Shown here: piece by piece, positions 1-7,216 of the stretch
Layout: each line of letters begins with the position of its first letter
How positions within the stretch are numbered: position 1 is the first letter of the stretch
Assembly: GCA_002423025.1 (NCBI GenBank)
Contig: DIUN01000037.1
Location: 1-14,916, forward strand
Source: Sphingomonadales bacterium UBA6157
GTDB lineage: Bacteria > Pseudomonadota > Alphaproteobacteria > Sphingomonadales > Sphingomonadaceae
Direction of reading: 5' to 3'
Length of the DNA: 14,916 nt
The notes under the pieces: generated by a model
The model's input: only the letters and a program-made list of their open reading frames with translations
Told to the model about the DNA's origin: nothing
Databases searched by the model: none
Translations under genes and position numbers: made by a program

Positions 1-694
1 CCTTGCCGATGACGCTCTGGAAATCACGCACCAGCTCGGGATAGGGGTGCGGGCCGGCGACGGTGCCGATGATGTAGAAGGTGTCGTGGACGTTGGTCAC
101 CCAGTCCCGCAGGGCGTCGTTCATGGCGTCCTTGAGGGTCTTCGAGCCGCTCTCCACGGCGCGGACTTCAGCGCCGAGCAGCTTCATGCGGAACACATTG
201 GGCGCCTGCCGCTCGATATCGCGCGCACCCATGTAAATGGTGCAGGGCAGGCCAAAGCGCGCGGCCACGGTGGCAGTGGCCACGCCATGCTGGCCAGCGC
301 CGGTTTCCGCGATGATACGGGTCTTGCCCATGCGGCGGGCGAGCAGGATCTGGCCGACGCAATTGTTGATCTTGTGCGCGCCGGTGTGGTTGAGCTCGTC
401 GCGCTTCAGGTAGATTTTCGCGCCATTGCCCGGCTGGCCATTGGCGGCGGCAATGCCGCGCAGATGCTCCGTCAGTCGCTCGGCATAATAAAGCGGGCTG
501 GGGCGGCCAACATAATATTCGAGCAGATAATCGAACTCGGCGGCAAAGGCCGGGTCCGCCTGGGCGGCGCGATAGGCCTTGTCGAGATCGAGGATGAGCG
601 GCATCAGCGTCTCGGCGACATAGCGCCCACCGAATGCGCCGAAGTGGCCGTTCGCATCCGGCCCGGCACGCAAGCTGCCCGTGTTGATATTCAT
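1..694 (-). CDS. trpB: Tryptophan synthase beta chain (5' part; gene continues beyond the left edge)
   Basis: The beta subunit condenses indole with L-serine in the last step of tryptophan synthesis, using pyridoxal phosphate, as an alpha2-beta2 complex in the cytoplasm. Reading the minus strand from the ATG at 694 gives MNINTGSLRAGPDANGHFG, then FGGRYVAETLMP, typical of TrpB N-termini. The PLP-binding lysine lies in RDELNHTGAHKINN (Lys108, codon 373-371), followed by ETGAGQHGVA. About 231 codons are present, a little over half of the usual ~400 residues; the frame stays open to position 1, so the gene is cut by the window edge rather than broken. The start overlaps the trpF stop as ATGA, indicating translational coupling. 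trpA probably follows outside the window (inference from usual gene order). Confidence 0.97.
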   Translation of the reverse strand, partial: MNINTGSLRAGPDANGHFGAFGGRYVAETLMPLILDLDKAYRAAQADPAFAAEFDYLLEYYVGRPSPLYYAERLTEHLRGIAAANGQPGNGAKIYLKRDELNHTGAHKINNCVGQILLARRMGKTRIIAETGAGQHGVATATVAARFGLPCTIYMGARDIERQAPNVFRMKLLGAEVRAVESGSKTLKDAMNDALRDWVTNVHDTFYIIGTVAGPHPYPELVRDFQSVIGK

Positions 695-1332
695 GCCGCT
701 CGCACTGCCTCCACAAACGCCCTGATCTTCTGCACCGACTTGACGCCAGGCGCATCCTCCACGCCGGACGATACATCGACCAGCGCCGCACCGCTGACAG
801 AAATCGCCCCCGCCACATTCATGGGGTCGAGCCCGCCTGCCAGCCCCCAGGGCAGCCCGATGCCCTGCGCCGCCTCCAGCAATCGCCAGTCGAAGCGCAG
901 GCCCATGCCGCCCGGAAGGTCGGCACCTTTAGGCGTCTTGGCATCGAACAACAAGCGACTGGCTGCGCCGGCATAGCGCCGCGCCCCGGCGATGTCGGCG
1001 CTGGTGGAGACGCCCAGCGCCACCCACACCGGCAGCCCGTGGCGCGCGCTGATCGCGGCCGCACGCGCCGGCTCGTGCACATCATGGACCTGCACTACAT
1101 CGAGCCGCACCTGCGCCAGAACATGCGCCAGCAGCGCATCATCCGGATCGACAAACACCCCGACCTTGCCGACGCCCGTCGGCACCCGCGTCGCCAGTGC
1201 CGCCGCCGCTTCTGCCTGCAAATGTCGCGGGCTCTTGGCAAAGAACACGAAGCCGACATGGGTTGCCCCGGCCGTCACCGCCGCATCCAGCGTCTCGGGC
1301 GTTGAGAGCCCGCAGATCTTGATCTCGGTCAT
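691..1332 (-). CDS. trpF: Phosphoribosylanthranilate isomerase
   Basis: TrpF carries out the Amadori rearrangement of N-(5-phosphoribosyl)anthranilate to the ribulose form, the third step of tryptophan synthesis, as a single (beta/alpha)8 barrel. The 213-residue protein starts MTEIKICGLSTPE with the catalytic Cys7 in KICGL; the general acid is probably Asp130 in LLFDAK, and the C-terminal phosphate site is seen in GLAGGLDP (163-170) and VDVSSGVE (185-192). The frame is open upstream for 18 more codons, but MTEIKICGL is the family N-terminus. One departure: the usual VQLHG motif reads VQVHD here (80-84). The gene lies 7 nt after pyrF and overlaps trpB by 4 nt, so the three are probably one transcript. 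Confidence 0.97.
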   Translation of the reverse strand: MTEIKICGLSTPETLDAAVTAGATHVGFVFFAKSPRHLQAEAAAALATRVPTGVGKVGVFVDPDDALLAHVLAQVRLDVVQVHDVHEPARAAAISARHGLPVWVALGVSTSADIAGARRYAGAASRLLFDAKTPKGADLPGGMGLRFDWRLLEAAQGIGLPWGLAGGLDPMNVAGAISVSGAALVDVSSGVEDAPGVKSVQKIRAFVEAVRAA

Positions 1333-1339
1333 CAGGCGC

Positions 1340-2020
1340 TCAGGCGAGGTCGCGGGCGATCGCCGCTGCCGCTGCCGCGGGATCATCCGCGCCGGTAATC
1401 GGCCGGCCGATCACCAGCACCGAAGCGCCGGCATCGCGCGCCTGCCTTGGCGTCATCACGCGCTTCTGGTCCCCCACATCGGCGCCGGCCGGGCGCACGC
1501 CGGGGACCACGATGAGCGCGTCGGCCCAGGCGGCGCGCACGGCCGCAGTCTCATGCGGGCTGGCCACCACGCCATCGAGCCCGGCGCCGCGCACCACCCC
1601 GGCCAGCCGCGCCACCTGCGTTGCTGCGCCGCCGGCAACGCCAGCAGCGGCCAGGTCTGCATCGTCAAGGCTGGTCAGTACTGTCACGGCGACAACGCGC
1701 GTGGCGGCGGGCGCGGCAGCGCGGGCAGCGGCGAGCATAGCATGGCCGCCCACGGCATGGACGGTCAGGATCGCAGGCTCCAGCCCGGCCAACGAACGCA
1801 CTGCGCCGGCGACGGTGTTGGGAATGTCATGCAGCTTCAAATCAAGGAACACCGGCAAGCCGAGGCGCGCGATTGCGGCAATGCCCGCCGGGCCATTGGC
1901 GCAGAAGAACTCCAGCCCCAGCTTGACGCCGCCGACATGCGGCGCGACGCGGCGCACCAGTGCGGCAGCGGCATCGACGCCGGGCGTGTCGACCGCCACG
2001 AAAACCGGGTTGCCGCTCAT
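1340..2020 (-). CDS. pyrF: Orotidine 5'-phosphate decarboxylase
   Basis: PyrF decarboxylates OMP to UMP, the final step of de novo pyrimidine synthesis; it is a (beta/alpha)8 barrel dimer without cofactor. The 226-residue product (normal length) begins MSGNPVFVAVDTPGVD. The signature DLKLHDIPNTV at 60-70 supplies the catalytic Asp60, Lys62 and Asp65. VVPGVRP and VLVIGRPITGADDP near the C-terminus form the phosphate-binding end. The start at 2020 was chosen because the sequence before it is not PyrF-like and belongs in another frame to the LapA-like gene; the two genes overlap by 4 nt (ATGA). A pyrimidine gene between a membrane protein gene and tryptophan genes suggests co-transcription rather than a shared pathway. 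Confidence 0.96.
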   Translation of the reverse strand: MSGNPVFVAVDTPGVDAAAALVRRVAPHVGGVKLGLEFFCANGPAGIAAIARLGLPVFLDLKLHDIPNTVAGAVRSLAGLEPAILTVHAVGGHAMLAAARAAAPAATRVVAVTVLTSLDDADLAAAGVAGGAATQVARLAGVVRGAGLDGVVASPHETAAVRAAWADALIVVPGVRPAGADVGDQKRVMTPRQARDAGASVLVIGRPITGADDPAAAAAAIARDLA

Positions 2021-2367
2021 GCGCCGGCCGGCGGCACGATGGTCGGCTGGGCCTGGCCGGGCAGCGGGGAAGGGTGCGGCGTGTGCAGTGGCTCGAACTG
2101 GGCCGCAACGGGCGCAGCCATGGCGGGCGCTTCCGTCGTGCCGCAGGCGCGGGCCAGCTTGCGCTTCCAGGTCGCCTTGGCGCCGAGATGCATCAGCCAG
2201 GTCGGCAGCCAGCCTGCGACAAACGCCAGCGCCAGCAGCAGCGGCAGCCGGATATTGATCATCTCGCCATCGGGCAGGCGGAACGGCACCGGAGTCCAGT
2301 TCGCCACCGACAGCAGCAAAAAGGCCACCGCCAGCGCCGTGATGATGATCCATCGCACGATCGTCAT
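2017..2367 (-). CDS. LapA-domain (DUF1049-type) inner-membrane protein
   Basis: This small protein of 116 residues has two predicted membrane helices, about residues 4-22 and 41-61, joined by a short polar loop (NWTPVPFRLPDGEMINIRL). A basic stretch, KATWKRK (64-70), follows, then a low-complexity Pro/Ala-rich cytoplasmic tail. The layout and loop match LapA-domain proteins, some of which take part in envelope or lipopolysaccharide assembly in Escherichia coli; the function here is not established. A good Shine-Dalgarno (GGGAGAGG, read on the minus strand) lies just before the ATG at 2367. It is the first gene of the tight pyrF-trpF-trpB run and overlaps pyrF by 4 nt. In many sphingomonads ihfB sits upstream of this gene (recollection); here the upstream neighbour is a CinA-like gene. 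Confidence 0.85.
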   Translation of the reverse strand: MTIVRWIIITALAVAFLLLSVANWTPVPFRLPDGEMINIRLPLLLALAFVAGWLPTWLMHLGAKATWKRKLARACGTTEAPAMAAPVAAQFEPLHTPHPSPLPGQAQPTIVPPAGA

Positions 2368-2412
2368 TGCCTCTCCCAGACGGTCATTCCAGCAGCCAAG
2401 ATTGGCACATGC

Positions 2413-2426
2413 CGCGTTGCAACGCG
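2413..2426. promoter_or_regulatory. 14-bp perfect palindrome upstream of the lapA/pyrF/trp run
   Basis: The sequence CGCGTTGCAACGCG is perfectly self-complementary and lies 46 bp upstream of the LapA-like start codon, in the 90-bp gap after the CinA-like gene. It could be an operator for a dimeric regulator of the downstream genes, or a short hairpin (5-bp stem, TGCA loop) after the CinA-like gene. No U-tract follows on the minus strand, so a terminator role is unlikely. No clear -35/-10 pair was recognised in this gap. Confidence 0.35.
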
Positions 2427-2457
2427 ACTCTTCTGCACGCTTTGGAACAATGCGATC

Positions 2458-3216
2458 TCAGAGTTCCCCGTCCACCGGCTCGACGCCGATCTCGCGGAGG
2501 CCGGCCATCAGCGCCTCGGCGACGCTGGCGAGCACGGCCGTATCGGTGGCGCGGATAACGAAATTGGCACCGGTCTTACCCTCGCGCCAGAAGGGGTAGC
2601 TGCCGATCTGGGCGCCTTCATGGGCCTTTTCCACTGCGGCCAGCGTGGCGGCGGCGGTGCTCTCCTGGGTCCAGGCAGCCACGGTGCGGGACAAGACCGG
2701 CGCGCCGCCCTGCAGCTTGCCATCGAGCGCCGCCAGCATGCCCTGGGTGATGATCGGCACACCAGCCATGATGAAGATGTTGCCCACCCTGATGCCCGGC
2801 GCCTTGGTGCGCGGGTTCTCGATCAGCGTTGCGCCCTCGGGGGTGCGGGCCATGCGCAGGCGGGCGTCGGTGAGCTTGTCCCCATAATAACCGGCGAGGA
2901 TCGCCTGGGCATCAGGGTGCACGATCACCGGCACGCCGAGCGCGGCGGCAATGGCATCCACGGTGATGTCATCATGCGTCGGCCCGATGCCGCCGGTGGT
3001 GAACAGATAATCAAAGCCTGCCGAGAGCGCCTTCACGGCATCGCCGATGGCGTCCATCTCGTCGGCCACCACACGCACTTCCTTGAGGCGGATGCCCTGC
3101 ACGCCCAGCCATTTGGCGAGGTAGGCAAGATTGGCGTCCTGGGTGCGGCCGGAGAGGATTTCGTCCCCGATGATCAGCAGGGCGGCGGTCCAGATGCGTT
3201 CGGGCTGTTGGCTCAT
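2458..3216 (-). CDS. CinA-like molybdopterin-binding-domain protein (short form)
   Basis: This 252-residue cytoplasmic protein has the MoaB/Mog-like fold of the CinA N-terminal domain. Visible motifs are AALLIIGDEILSGRTQD (11-27) and TTGGIGPTHDDITVDA (73-88), the nucleotide/pterin-binding signatures of the family. It lacks the C-terminal nicotinamide-nucleotide amidohydrolase (PncC) domain of full CinA (about 400 residues). Short forms are common in alphaproteobacteria and are usually annotated competence/damage-inducible protein A; related domains hydrolyse ADP-ribose-type substrates, but the activity here cannot be read from sequence. The start MSQQPERIWTAALL at 3216 was chosen over a 32-codon arginine-rich upstream extension. 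It is divergent from map across a 136-bp gap and may head the minus-strand group down to trpB. Confidence 0.88.
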   Translation of the reverse strand: MSQQPERIWTAALLIIGDEILSGRTQDANLAYLAKWLGVQGIRLKEVRVVADEMDAIGDAVKALSAGFDYLFTTGGIGPTHDDITVDAIAAALGVPVIVHPDAQAILAGYYGDKLTDARLRMARTPEGATLIENPRTKAPGIRVGNIFIMAGVPIITQGMLAALDGKLQGGAPVLSRTVAAWTQESTAAATLAAVEKAHEGAQIGSYPFWREGKTGANFVIRATDTAVLASVAEALMAGLREIGVEPVDGEL

Positions 3217-3344
3217 GCCTGAGCGTCTAGCCCAGCGCCGCGCCCTCGCAAAGCGCCAAACCGGCCTGCGACGCGGCGGACGCTCCGGCCGGCTTTCTTT
3301 GCCGCACCGCAAAACATTGCCGCGCCGCGTCGCAAGGCCTATCT

Positions 3345-3356
3345 ATGAACGCATGA
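3345..3356 (+). other. Possible three-codon minicistron overlapping the map start
   Basis: The string ATG AAC GCA TGA forms a Met-Asn-Ala minicistron in another frame. Its stop overlaps the map start as ATGA. An AAGG Shine-Dalgarno-like element at 3334-3337 is 7 nt before this upstream ATG, but 15 nt before the map ATG, which is too far for efficient direct initiation. Termination and reinitiation could therefore set map translation. This rests on spacing alone. Confidence 0.35.
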
Positions 3357-4231
3357 ACACCACCGAGACCGCAACCGTCGCCAAGGGCGCTGTTAGTAGC
3401 GCTGCAAAGAGCGCGCCCGATTGGGAGATCTTCAACGATCCCGGTGAGGGTCCCATCCGGCTGCACAGCCCGGCGGCTTTCGAGGGCATGCGCCGCGCCG
3501 GCCGGCTGGCAGCGCAGGTGCTCGACCATCTGACGCCGCACGTCGTACCCGATGTGGTGACGCTCGATCTTGACCAGATGGCCTATGATTTCGTCAGCGC
3601 CGCCGGCGCCCACAGCGCCACCATCTTCTATCGCGGTTTCAGCCACAGCCTGTGCATCAGCGTCAATCATGTTGTCTGTCATGGTATCCCCTCGGCGCGG
3701 AAGCTGAAGGAGGGGGACATCGTCAACATTGATGTGACAGTGGTGGTCGATGGCTGGCACGGTGATACCAGCCGGATGTTCCTTGTCGGCGATGTGCCGC
3801 TGAAGGCCCGGAAACTCGTCGATGTGACCTATGAGTGCCTGATGCGCGGTATTGAACTGGCCAAGCCCGGCAACACGCTCGGCGATGTCGGCCATGCCAT
3901 CCAGAGCCATGCCGAAAAGAACCGGATGTCCGTCGTGCGCGATTTCTGCGGCCATGGCCTCGGCCGGGTGTTCCATGATGCGCCGAACGTCGTGCATCTC
4001 GGCAAGCCGGGGCGCGGCGTCATGCTGCGTCCGGGCATGTTCTTCACCATCGAGCCCATGATCAATGCCGGTCGCGCTGAAGTGAAGCTTCTCGATGATG
4101 GCTGGACGGCCGTGACGCGGGATCGCTCGCTCTCCGCCCAGTTCGAGCACAGCATCGGCATCACCGAGACGGGGGCCGAAATCTTCACCGGCTCACTGCT
4201 CGGCCACACAGCACCGCCCTACACGCTCTGA
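3353..4231 (+). CDS. map: Type I methionine aminopeptidase
   Basis: MetAP removes the initiator methionine from nascent proteins and is normally essential in bacteria. The 292-residue product has the complete metal-binding set of the pita-bread fold: Asp127 (VNIDV), Asp138 (HGDTSR), His201 (CGHGLG), Glu234 (FTIEPM) and Glu265 (QFEHSIGIT), with the substrate-side His110 in VVCHGIPS. An N-terminal extension of roughly 30 residues, rich in Ala, Thr and Lys, precedes the catalytic domain. It could be partly an artefact of start choice, but the frame offers no Met before residue 46 and no better start was found. radC follows after 13 nt, so the two probably form an operon. Confidence 0.96.
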   Translation: MNTTETATVAKGAVSSAAKSAPDWEIFNDPGEGPIRLHSPAAFEGMRRAGRLAAQVLDHLTPHVVPDVVTLDLDQMAYDFVSAAGAHSATIFYRGFSHSLCISVNHVVCHGIPSARKLKEGDIVNIDVTVVVDGWHGDTSRMFLVGDVPLKARKLVDVTYECLMRGIELAKPGNTLGDVGHAIQSHAEKNRMSVVRDFCGHGLGRVFHDAPNVVHLGKPGRGVMLRPGMFFTIEPMINAGRAEVKLLDDGWTAVTRDRSLSAQFEHSIGITETGAEIFTGSLLGHTAPPYTL

Positions 4232-4244
4232 TCGCCAGCGCGGC

Positions 4245-4925
4245 ATGAGCGACGAGCCCAGCAGCGCCGGCCACCGCGAGCGCTTGCGGGCGCGGCTGCT
4301 GGCCGGTGGCGGTGATGGCTTTCATGATTATGAGCTGCTCGAATATCTGCTCGGGCTGGCGATTCCGCGCCGCGATACCAAGCCGCTGGCCAAGCAACTG
4401 CTCGCCGAGTTCGGCAGCCTTTCGGTCCTGCTGGCCGCAACGCCGCTTGAGCTCAAGCGCGTCGAGGGTCTCGGCGATGGCGCCATTGCAGCATTGAAGT
4501 TCGTGGAGGCGGTGTCGTTGCGCTCATTGAAAACGGCGGCGCTCGACCGGCCGGTGCTCTCGGGCTGGCAGGCGCTGACGGATTATCTCCACGCCGCCAT
4601 GGCGCACCGGGTGACGGAGGAATTCCGGGTCATCTTTCTCAACAATCGGAATGTGATGATCCGGGACGAGGTGATGGGGCAGGGCACGGTCAATGCCGCG
4701 CCCGTCTACCCGCGCGAGATCGTCAAGCGCGCGCTGGAACTTGGCACCTCGGGGCTGGTGCTGGTGCACAACCACCCGAGCGGTGATCCGCAGCCATCGC
4801 GGGACGATATCGTGATGACCAAGGCGGTGATCGAGGCCGGGCGGCACCTGGGGCTTTCCGTGCACGATCATGTCATCATCGGCCGCGGTGGGCATGTCTC
4901 GATGCGGGCACTGGGGCTGATCTAG
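4245..4925 (+). CDS. radC: RadC-family JAB/MPN-domain protein
   Basis: The 226-residue protein has the standard RadC layout: an N-terminal helical UPF0758 region with a helix-hairpin-helix-like stretch (VEGLGDGAIAALK, 73-85), then a JAB1/MPN metalloprotease-like domain from about residue 105. The JAMM metal site is present as H175-N-H177 in VHNHPSGDPQPSRDD, with Ser185 and Asp188. Despite its name, the family is not firmly tied to DNA repair, and its substrate is unknown. It follows map by 13 nt. Its TAG stop lies in a CTAG shared with the stop of the convergent gene on the other strand. Confidence 0.95.
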   Translation: MSDEPSSAGHRERLRARLLAGGGDGFHDYELLEYLLGLAIPRRDTKPLAKQLLAEFGSLSVLLAATPLELKRVEGLGDGAIAALKFVEAVSLRSLKTAALDRPVLSGWQALTDYLHAAMAHRVTEEFRVIFLNNRNVMIRDEVMGQGTVNAAPVYPREIVKRALELGTSGLVLVHNHPSGDPQPSRDDIVMTKAVIEAGRHLGLSVHDHVIIGRGGHVSMRALGLI

Positions 4926-5272
4926 CGGCGCTTCCAGTATCGAAACGCCTTGCGCTGCAGCCGCTGGACATAGGCTTGCGCCTCCGGCCCTAGCCAACTG
5001 CCGCGATAGCGGGTGCGGCCCACCCACCAGCCCTGGCCGGGCAGGCCGTCGCTCTCGCGCACCACCAGCACGGCAAGCTCGGGCTGGCCGGCGGCGGCAG
5101 CGCGTCGGTCCACCTCGTCGAGCACCTTGCAGAGGCTGCGCATCTTGGGCCGGCTGAACGCCATGCCCAGCGCCAGCAGCGCGCCGGAATAGCTCATGGC
5201 ATGGCCGGCGCGGGCGCTGCCTTGCATCAGCGATTCGATCTCGCTCAAATCGAAGCGGAGTGCGTCGCTCAT
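4922..5272 (-). CDS. Conserved uncharacterised small basic protein, winged-helix-like
   Basis: This 116-residue protein starts at the ATG at 5272 (MSDALRFDLSEIESLMQ). I recognise it as a sphingomonad-type hypothetical protein but know no function. Residues ~25-70 (SYSGALLALGM, then RPKMRSLCKVLDEVDRR) look like a helical DNA-binding-type unit. They are followed by PELAVLVVRESDGLPGQGWW (about 71-90), which resembles the strand-turn of small winged-helix proteins carrying LVV...GLPGxGF motifs. The C-terminus is basic and aromatic (KAFRYWKRR). The winged-helix reading is inference. The gene is monocistronic, divergent from rnd across 60 bp, and convergent with radC with a 4-nt overlap of stop codons. 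Confidence 0.8.
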   Translation of the reverse strand: MSDALRFDLSEIESLMQGSARAGHAMSYSGALLALGMAFSRPKMRSLCKVLDEVDRRAAAAGQPELAVLVVRESDGLPGQGWWVGRTRYRGSWLGPEAQAYVQRLQRKAFRYWKRR

Positions 5273-5332
5273 TCCGGCACATTGAAAGCATCGGCAGATG
5301 ACAGGCAAGCCCCTGGCTGCTAACCCCGCGCC

Positions 5333-5947
5333 ATGACCATTTACCTGCACGAAGGGGATCTCCCCAGCGACGTCTTCGCACCCGGCCCCATCGCAGTCGA
5401 CAGCGAGACCATGGGCCTGCTGCCGCACCGGGACCGGCTTTGCCTGCTCCAGATTGCCGATGGCCAGGGCGATGAGCATCTCGTGCGCTTTTCGCAGGGC
5501 CAATATGATGCGCCGGTGCTGAAGGCAGTGCTCGCCGATCCGTCACGGCTCAAGCTGTTCCATTATGCCCGCTTTGATCTGGCGGTGATCCGCCATTATC
5601 TCGGCGTGGTGGCGACGCCGGTGTTCTGCACCAAGATCGCCTCCAAGCTGGTGCGCACCTACACGGATCGCCACGGCCTGAAGGACGTGCTGCGCGAAAC
5701 TATCGGTGTCGATATCAGCAAGCAGCAGCAATCATCCGATTGGGGCGCACCGGTGCTCACCGAGGCGCAGAAGGATTATGCCGCCTCCGATGTGCGCTAC
5801 CTGCATCGTGCCCATGCCGTTCTCGCCGAGCGGATGGCGCGCGAAGGCCGCACCGAGCTGGCGCAGGCCTGCTTCGATTTCCTGCCGACACGCGCCGATC
5901 TCGATCTCGCCGGCTGGGACGAGACCGACATTTTCGCGCATATGTAG
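5333..5947 (+). CDS. rnd: Ribonuclease D, single-domain form (DEDDy 3'-5' exonuclease)
   Basis: At 204 residues this is only the exonuclease domain; Escherichia coli RNase D (about 375 residues) adds two HRDC domains that are missing here, as is common in alphaproteobacteria. The DEDDy residues are all visible: Asp23 and Glu25 in AVDSETMGL, Asp82 in HYARFDLAVI, and Tyr149/Asp153 in DYAASDVRYL. It is expected to trim 3' ends of structured RNAs such as tRNA precursors with two metal ions. lptC follows after 3 nt, so this gene leads an rnd-lptC-lptA operon, an arrangement familiar in related bacteria. The upstream 60-bp gap contains no strong promoter consensus. Confidence 0.95.
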   Translation: MTIYLHEGDLPSDVFAPGPIAVDSETMGLLPHRDRLCLLQIADGQGDEHLVRFSQGQYDAPVLKAVLADPSRLKLFHYARFDLAVIRHYLGVVATPVFCTKIASKLVRTYTDRHGLKDVLRETIGVDISKQQQSSDWGAPVLTEAQKDYAASDVRYLHRAHAVLAERMAREGRTELAQACFDFLPTRADLDLAGWDETDIFAHM

Positions 5948-5950
5948 CGG

Positions 5951-6619
5951 ATGGCGGAGGCAGCCCCCAGTGCAGCGCAGATGGCGGCAGCCGAGCTGAC
6001 GCGCCGCCAGCGCGCCGCCATGCCTGGCAGCGCGCATGAAAAGCGCATGCATGTGCTGAAATGGCTGCTGCCTTCGCTGGCCACCATCGTGCTCGGCGCC
6101 ATCATCATCTGGCCGCTCTCCGCAGTGCAGGAGTTCAGCTTCCTGCTCGCCAAGGACAAGGTGGGTGTTGCGACCGAGCGGTTGCGCGTGGACCGCGCCG
6201 TCTATCGTGGTGAAACGGCGCGTGGGGAAGCGTTTGTCATTGCTGCCGGGGGCGCCGTGCAGCGCAGCAGCGCCGTGCCCGAAGTCGAGTTGAAGGCGCT
6301 CACCGCCAGGCTCGACATGGCCGATGGCCCGGCGACTGTCACCGCGCCATCGGGGCGCTACTTCATCGATACGGACAAGCTGCGGGTCTATGGCCCGGTC
6401 CAGCTCGATTCGGCGGCGGGCTACAGCCTTGATTCGAGCACGGTCGATATCGATCTCAACACCCGCAAGGTGGCGACCGAGACGGCGGTTTCCGGCACGC
6501 TGCCCATCGGCAGCTTCACGGCCGGGCGGTTGCGCGGTGATATTCAGGGCCGCAACATCGTGCTTGAGGACGGTGTCCACTTGCGGATTCGGGGCCGTGC
6601 GGGCAGAGCCAAGCCATGA
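5951..6619 (+). CDS. lptC: LPS export ABC transporter periplasmic protein LptC
   Basis: LptC is the single-pass inner-membrane component that passes lipopolysaccharide from LptBFG to LptA in the trans-envelope bridge. The 222-residue product has a cytoplasmic N-terminus, one membrane helix at about 35-56 (VLKWLLPSLATIVLGAIIIW) and a periplasmic beta-rich domain typical of the LptC/OstA-like jellyroll. Typical elements are TVTAPSGRYFIDTDKLRVYG, followed by alternating short beta repeats (YSLDSSTVDIDLNTRKVATE). Sequence conservation in this family is low, so the call relies on topology, beta-jellyroll character and position. It lies 3 nt after rnd and overlaps lptA by 4 nt (ATGA). Confidence 0.88.
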   Translation: MAEAAPSAAQMAAAELTRRQRAAMPGSAHEKRMHVLKWLLPSLATIVLGAIIIWPLSAVQEFSFLLAKDKVGVATERLRVDRAVYRGETARGEAFVIAAGGAVQRSSAVPEVELKALTARLDMADGPATVTAPSGRYFIDTDKLRVYGPVQLDSAAGYSLDSSTVDIDLNTRKVATETAVSGTLPIGSFTAGRLRGDIQGRNIVLEDGVHLRIRGRAGRAKP

Positions 6620-7146
6620 AGCTCATTGCGCCCGCTCTCCTGCTGCTGCTGGCTGTTCCGGCCGCCTCGCAAACCTCGATGCAGGCCTCGGCCCTGAAAG
6701 GCCTTGATACCGGCGCGCCGATCGATGTCGATGCCGCGCGCATCGAGATTCAGGATGCGTCCAACCAGGCGATCTTCACCGGCGCCGTTGTCATCCGCCA
6801 GGGCCGGCTGACGCTCAATGCCGATACGGTGAAGATTCTCTACACCCGGGTCGGTGATGCACCCGAGATGCAGCGGCTCGATGCGCGCGGCCGGGTCAAG
6901 CTGGTCTCGCCTTCGGAGACCGCCACGGCCAACACCGCCATATATGATGTGCGCGGCAAGCTCATCACCATGTCCGGCAATGTCGTGCTCAATCGCGGCG
7001 GGTCGGTGCTTAACGGCCAGCGGCTGGTGCTCGATCTTGCCAGTGGCCGCACCAGCTTTGATTCGCGCGCCGGCGCCACCACGCCGGGCAGCAGCGGCCG
7101 GGTGACAGGCCGCTTCCTCGTGCCGCAGCGCACCGAACAGAAGTAA
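6616..7146 (+). CDS. lptA: Lipopolysaccharide transport periplasmic protein LptA (OstA-like)
   Basis: LptA forms the periplasmic bridge that carries lipopolysaccharide to the outer membrane. The 176-residue precursor has a signal peptide (MKLIAPALLLLLAVPAAS, likely cleaved after about residue 18). An OstA domain follows with the expected pattern: PIDVDAARIEIQDASNQAIF (target motif start), FTGAVVIRQGRLTLNADTVKI, then GRVKLVSPSETATANTAIYD and GNVVLNRGGSVLNGQRLVLDL. The C-terminus is a short Ser/Gly/Thr-rich tail. It overlaps lptC by 4 nt. lptB, often the next gene, is not present; a VOC protein gene follows after 70 bp instead. Confidence 0.93.
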   Translation: MKLIAPALLLLLAVPAASQTSMQASALKGLDTGAPIDVDAARIEIQDASNQAIFTGAVVIRQGRLTLNADTVKILYTRVGDAPEMQRLDARGRVKLVSPSETATANTAIYDVRGKLITMSGNVVLNRGGSVLNGQRLVLDLASGRTSFDSRAGATTPGSSGRVTGRFLVPQRTEQK

Positions 7147-7216
7147 GCCTTTCGGCTCTCCGCTGGGCGGAGAACCGGGCCTTGCGCCGCCCATGGCGTG
7201 CGGACAAGGTGCCGCC

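Noticed and set aside
992..2599. Long open frame on the plus strand opposite trpF, pyrF and the LapA-like gene
   Set aside because: Low-complexity Arg/Ala/Ser/Gly-rich translation antisense to well-recognised genes; typical of spurious frames in GC-rich genomes.
3261..3299. CCGGCC...GGCCGG hairpin followed by CTTTCTTT upstream of map, as a terminator
   Set aside because: It resembles a terminator on the plus strand, but no plus-strand gene ends there; it lies between divergent genes, and CCGGCC is self-complementary by chance in GC-rich DNA.
7154..7176. Hairpin after lptA (TCTCCGC-TGG-GCGGAGA) as a terminator
   Set aside because: A good 7-bp stem, but it is followed by GC-rich sequence with no T-run, so a Rho-independent terminator is not supported.
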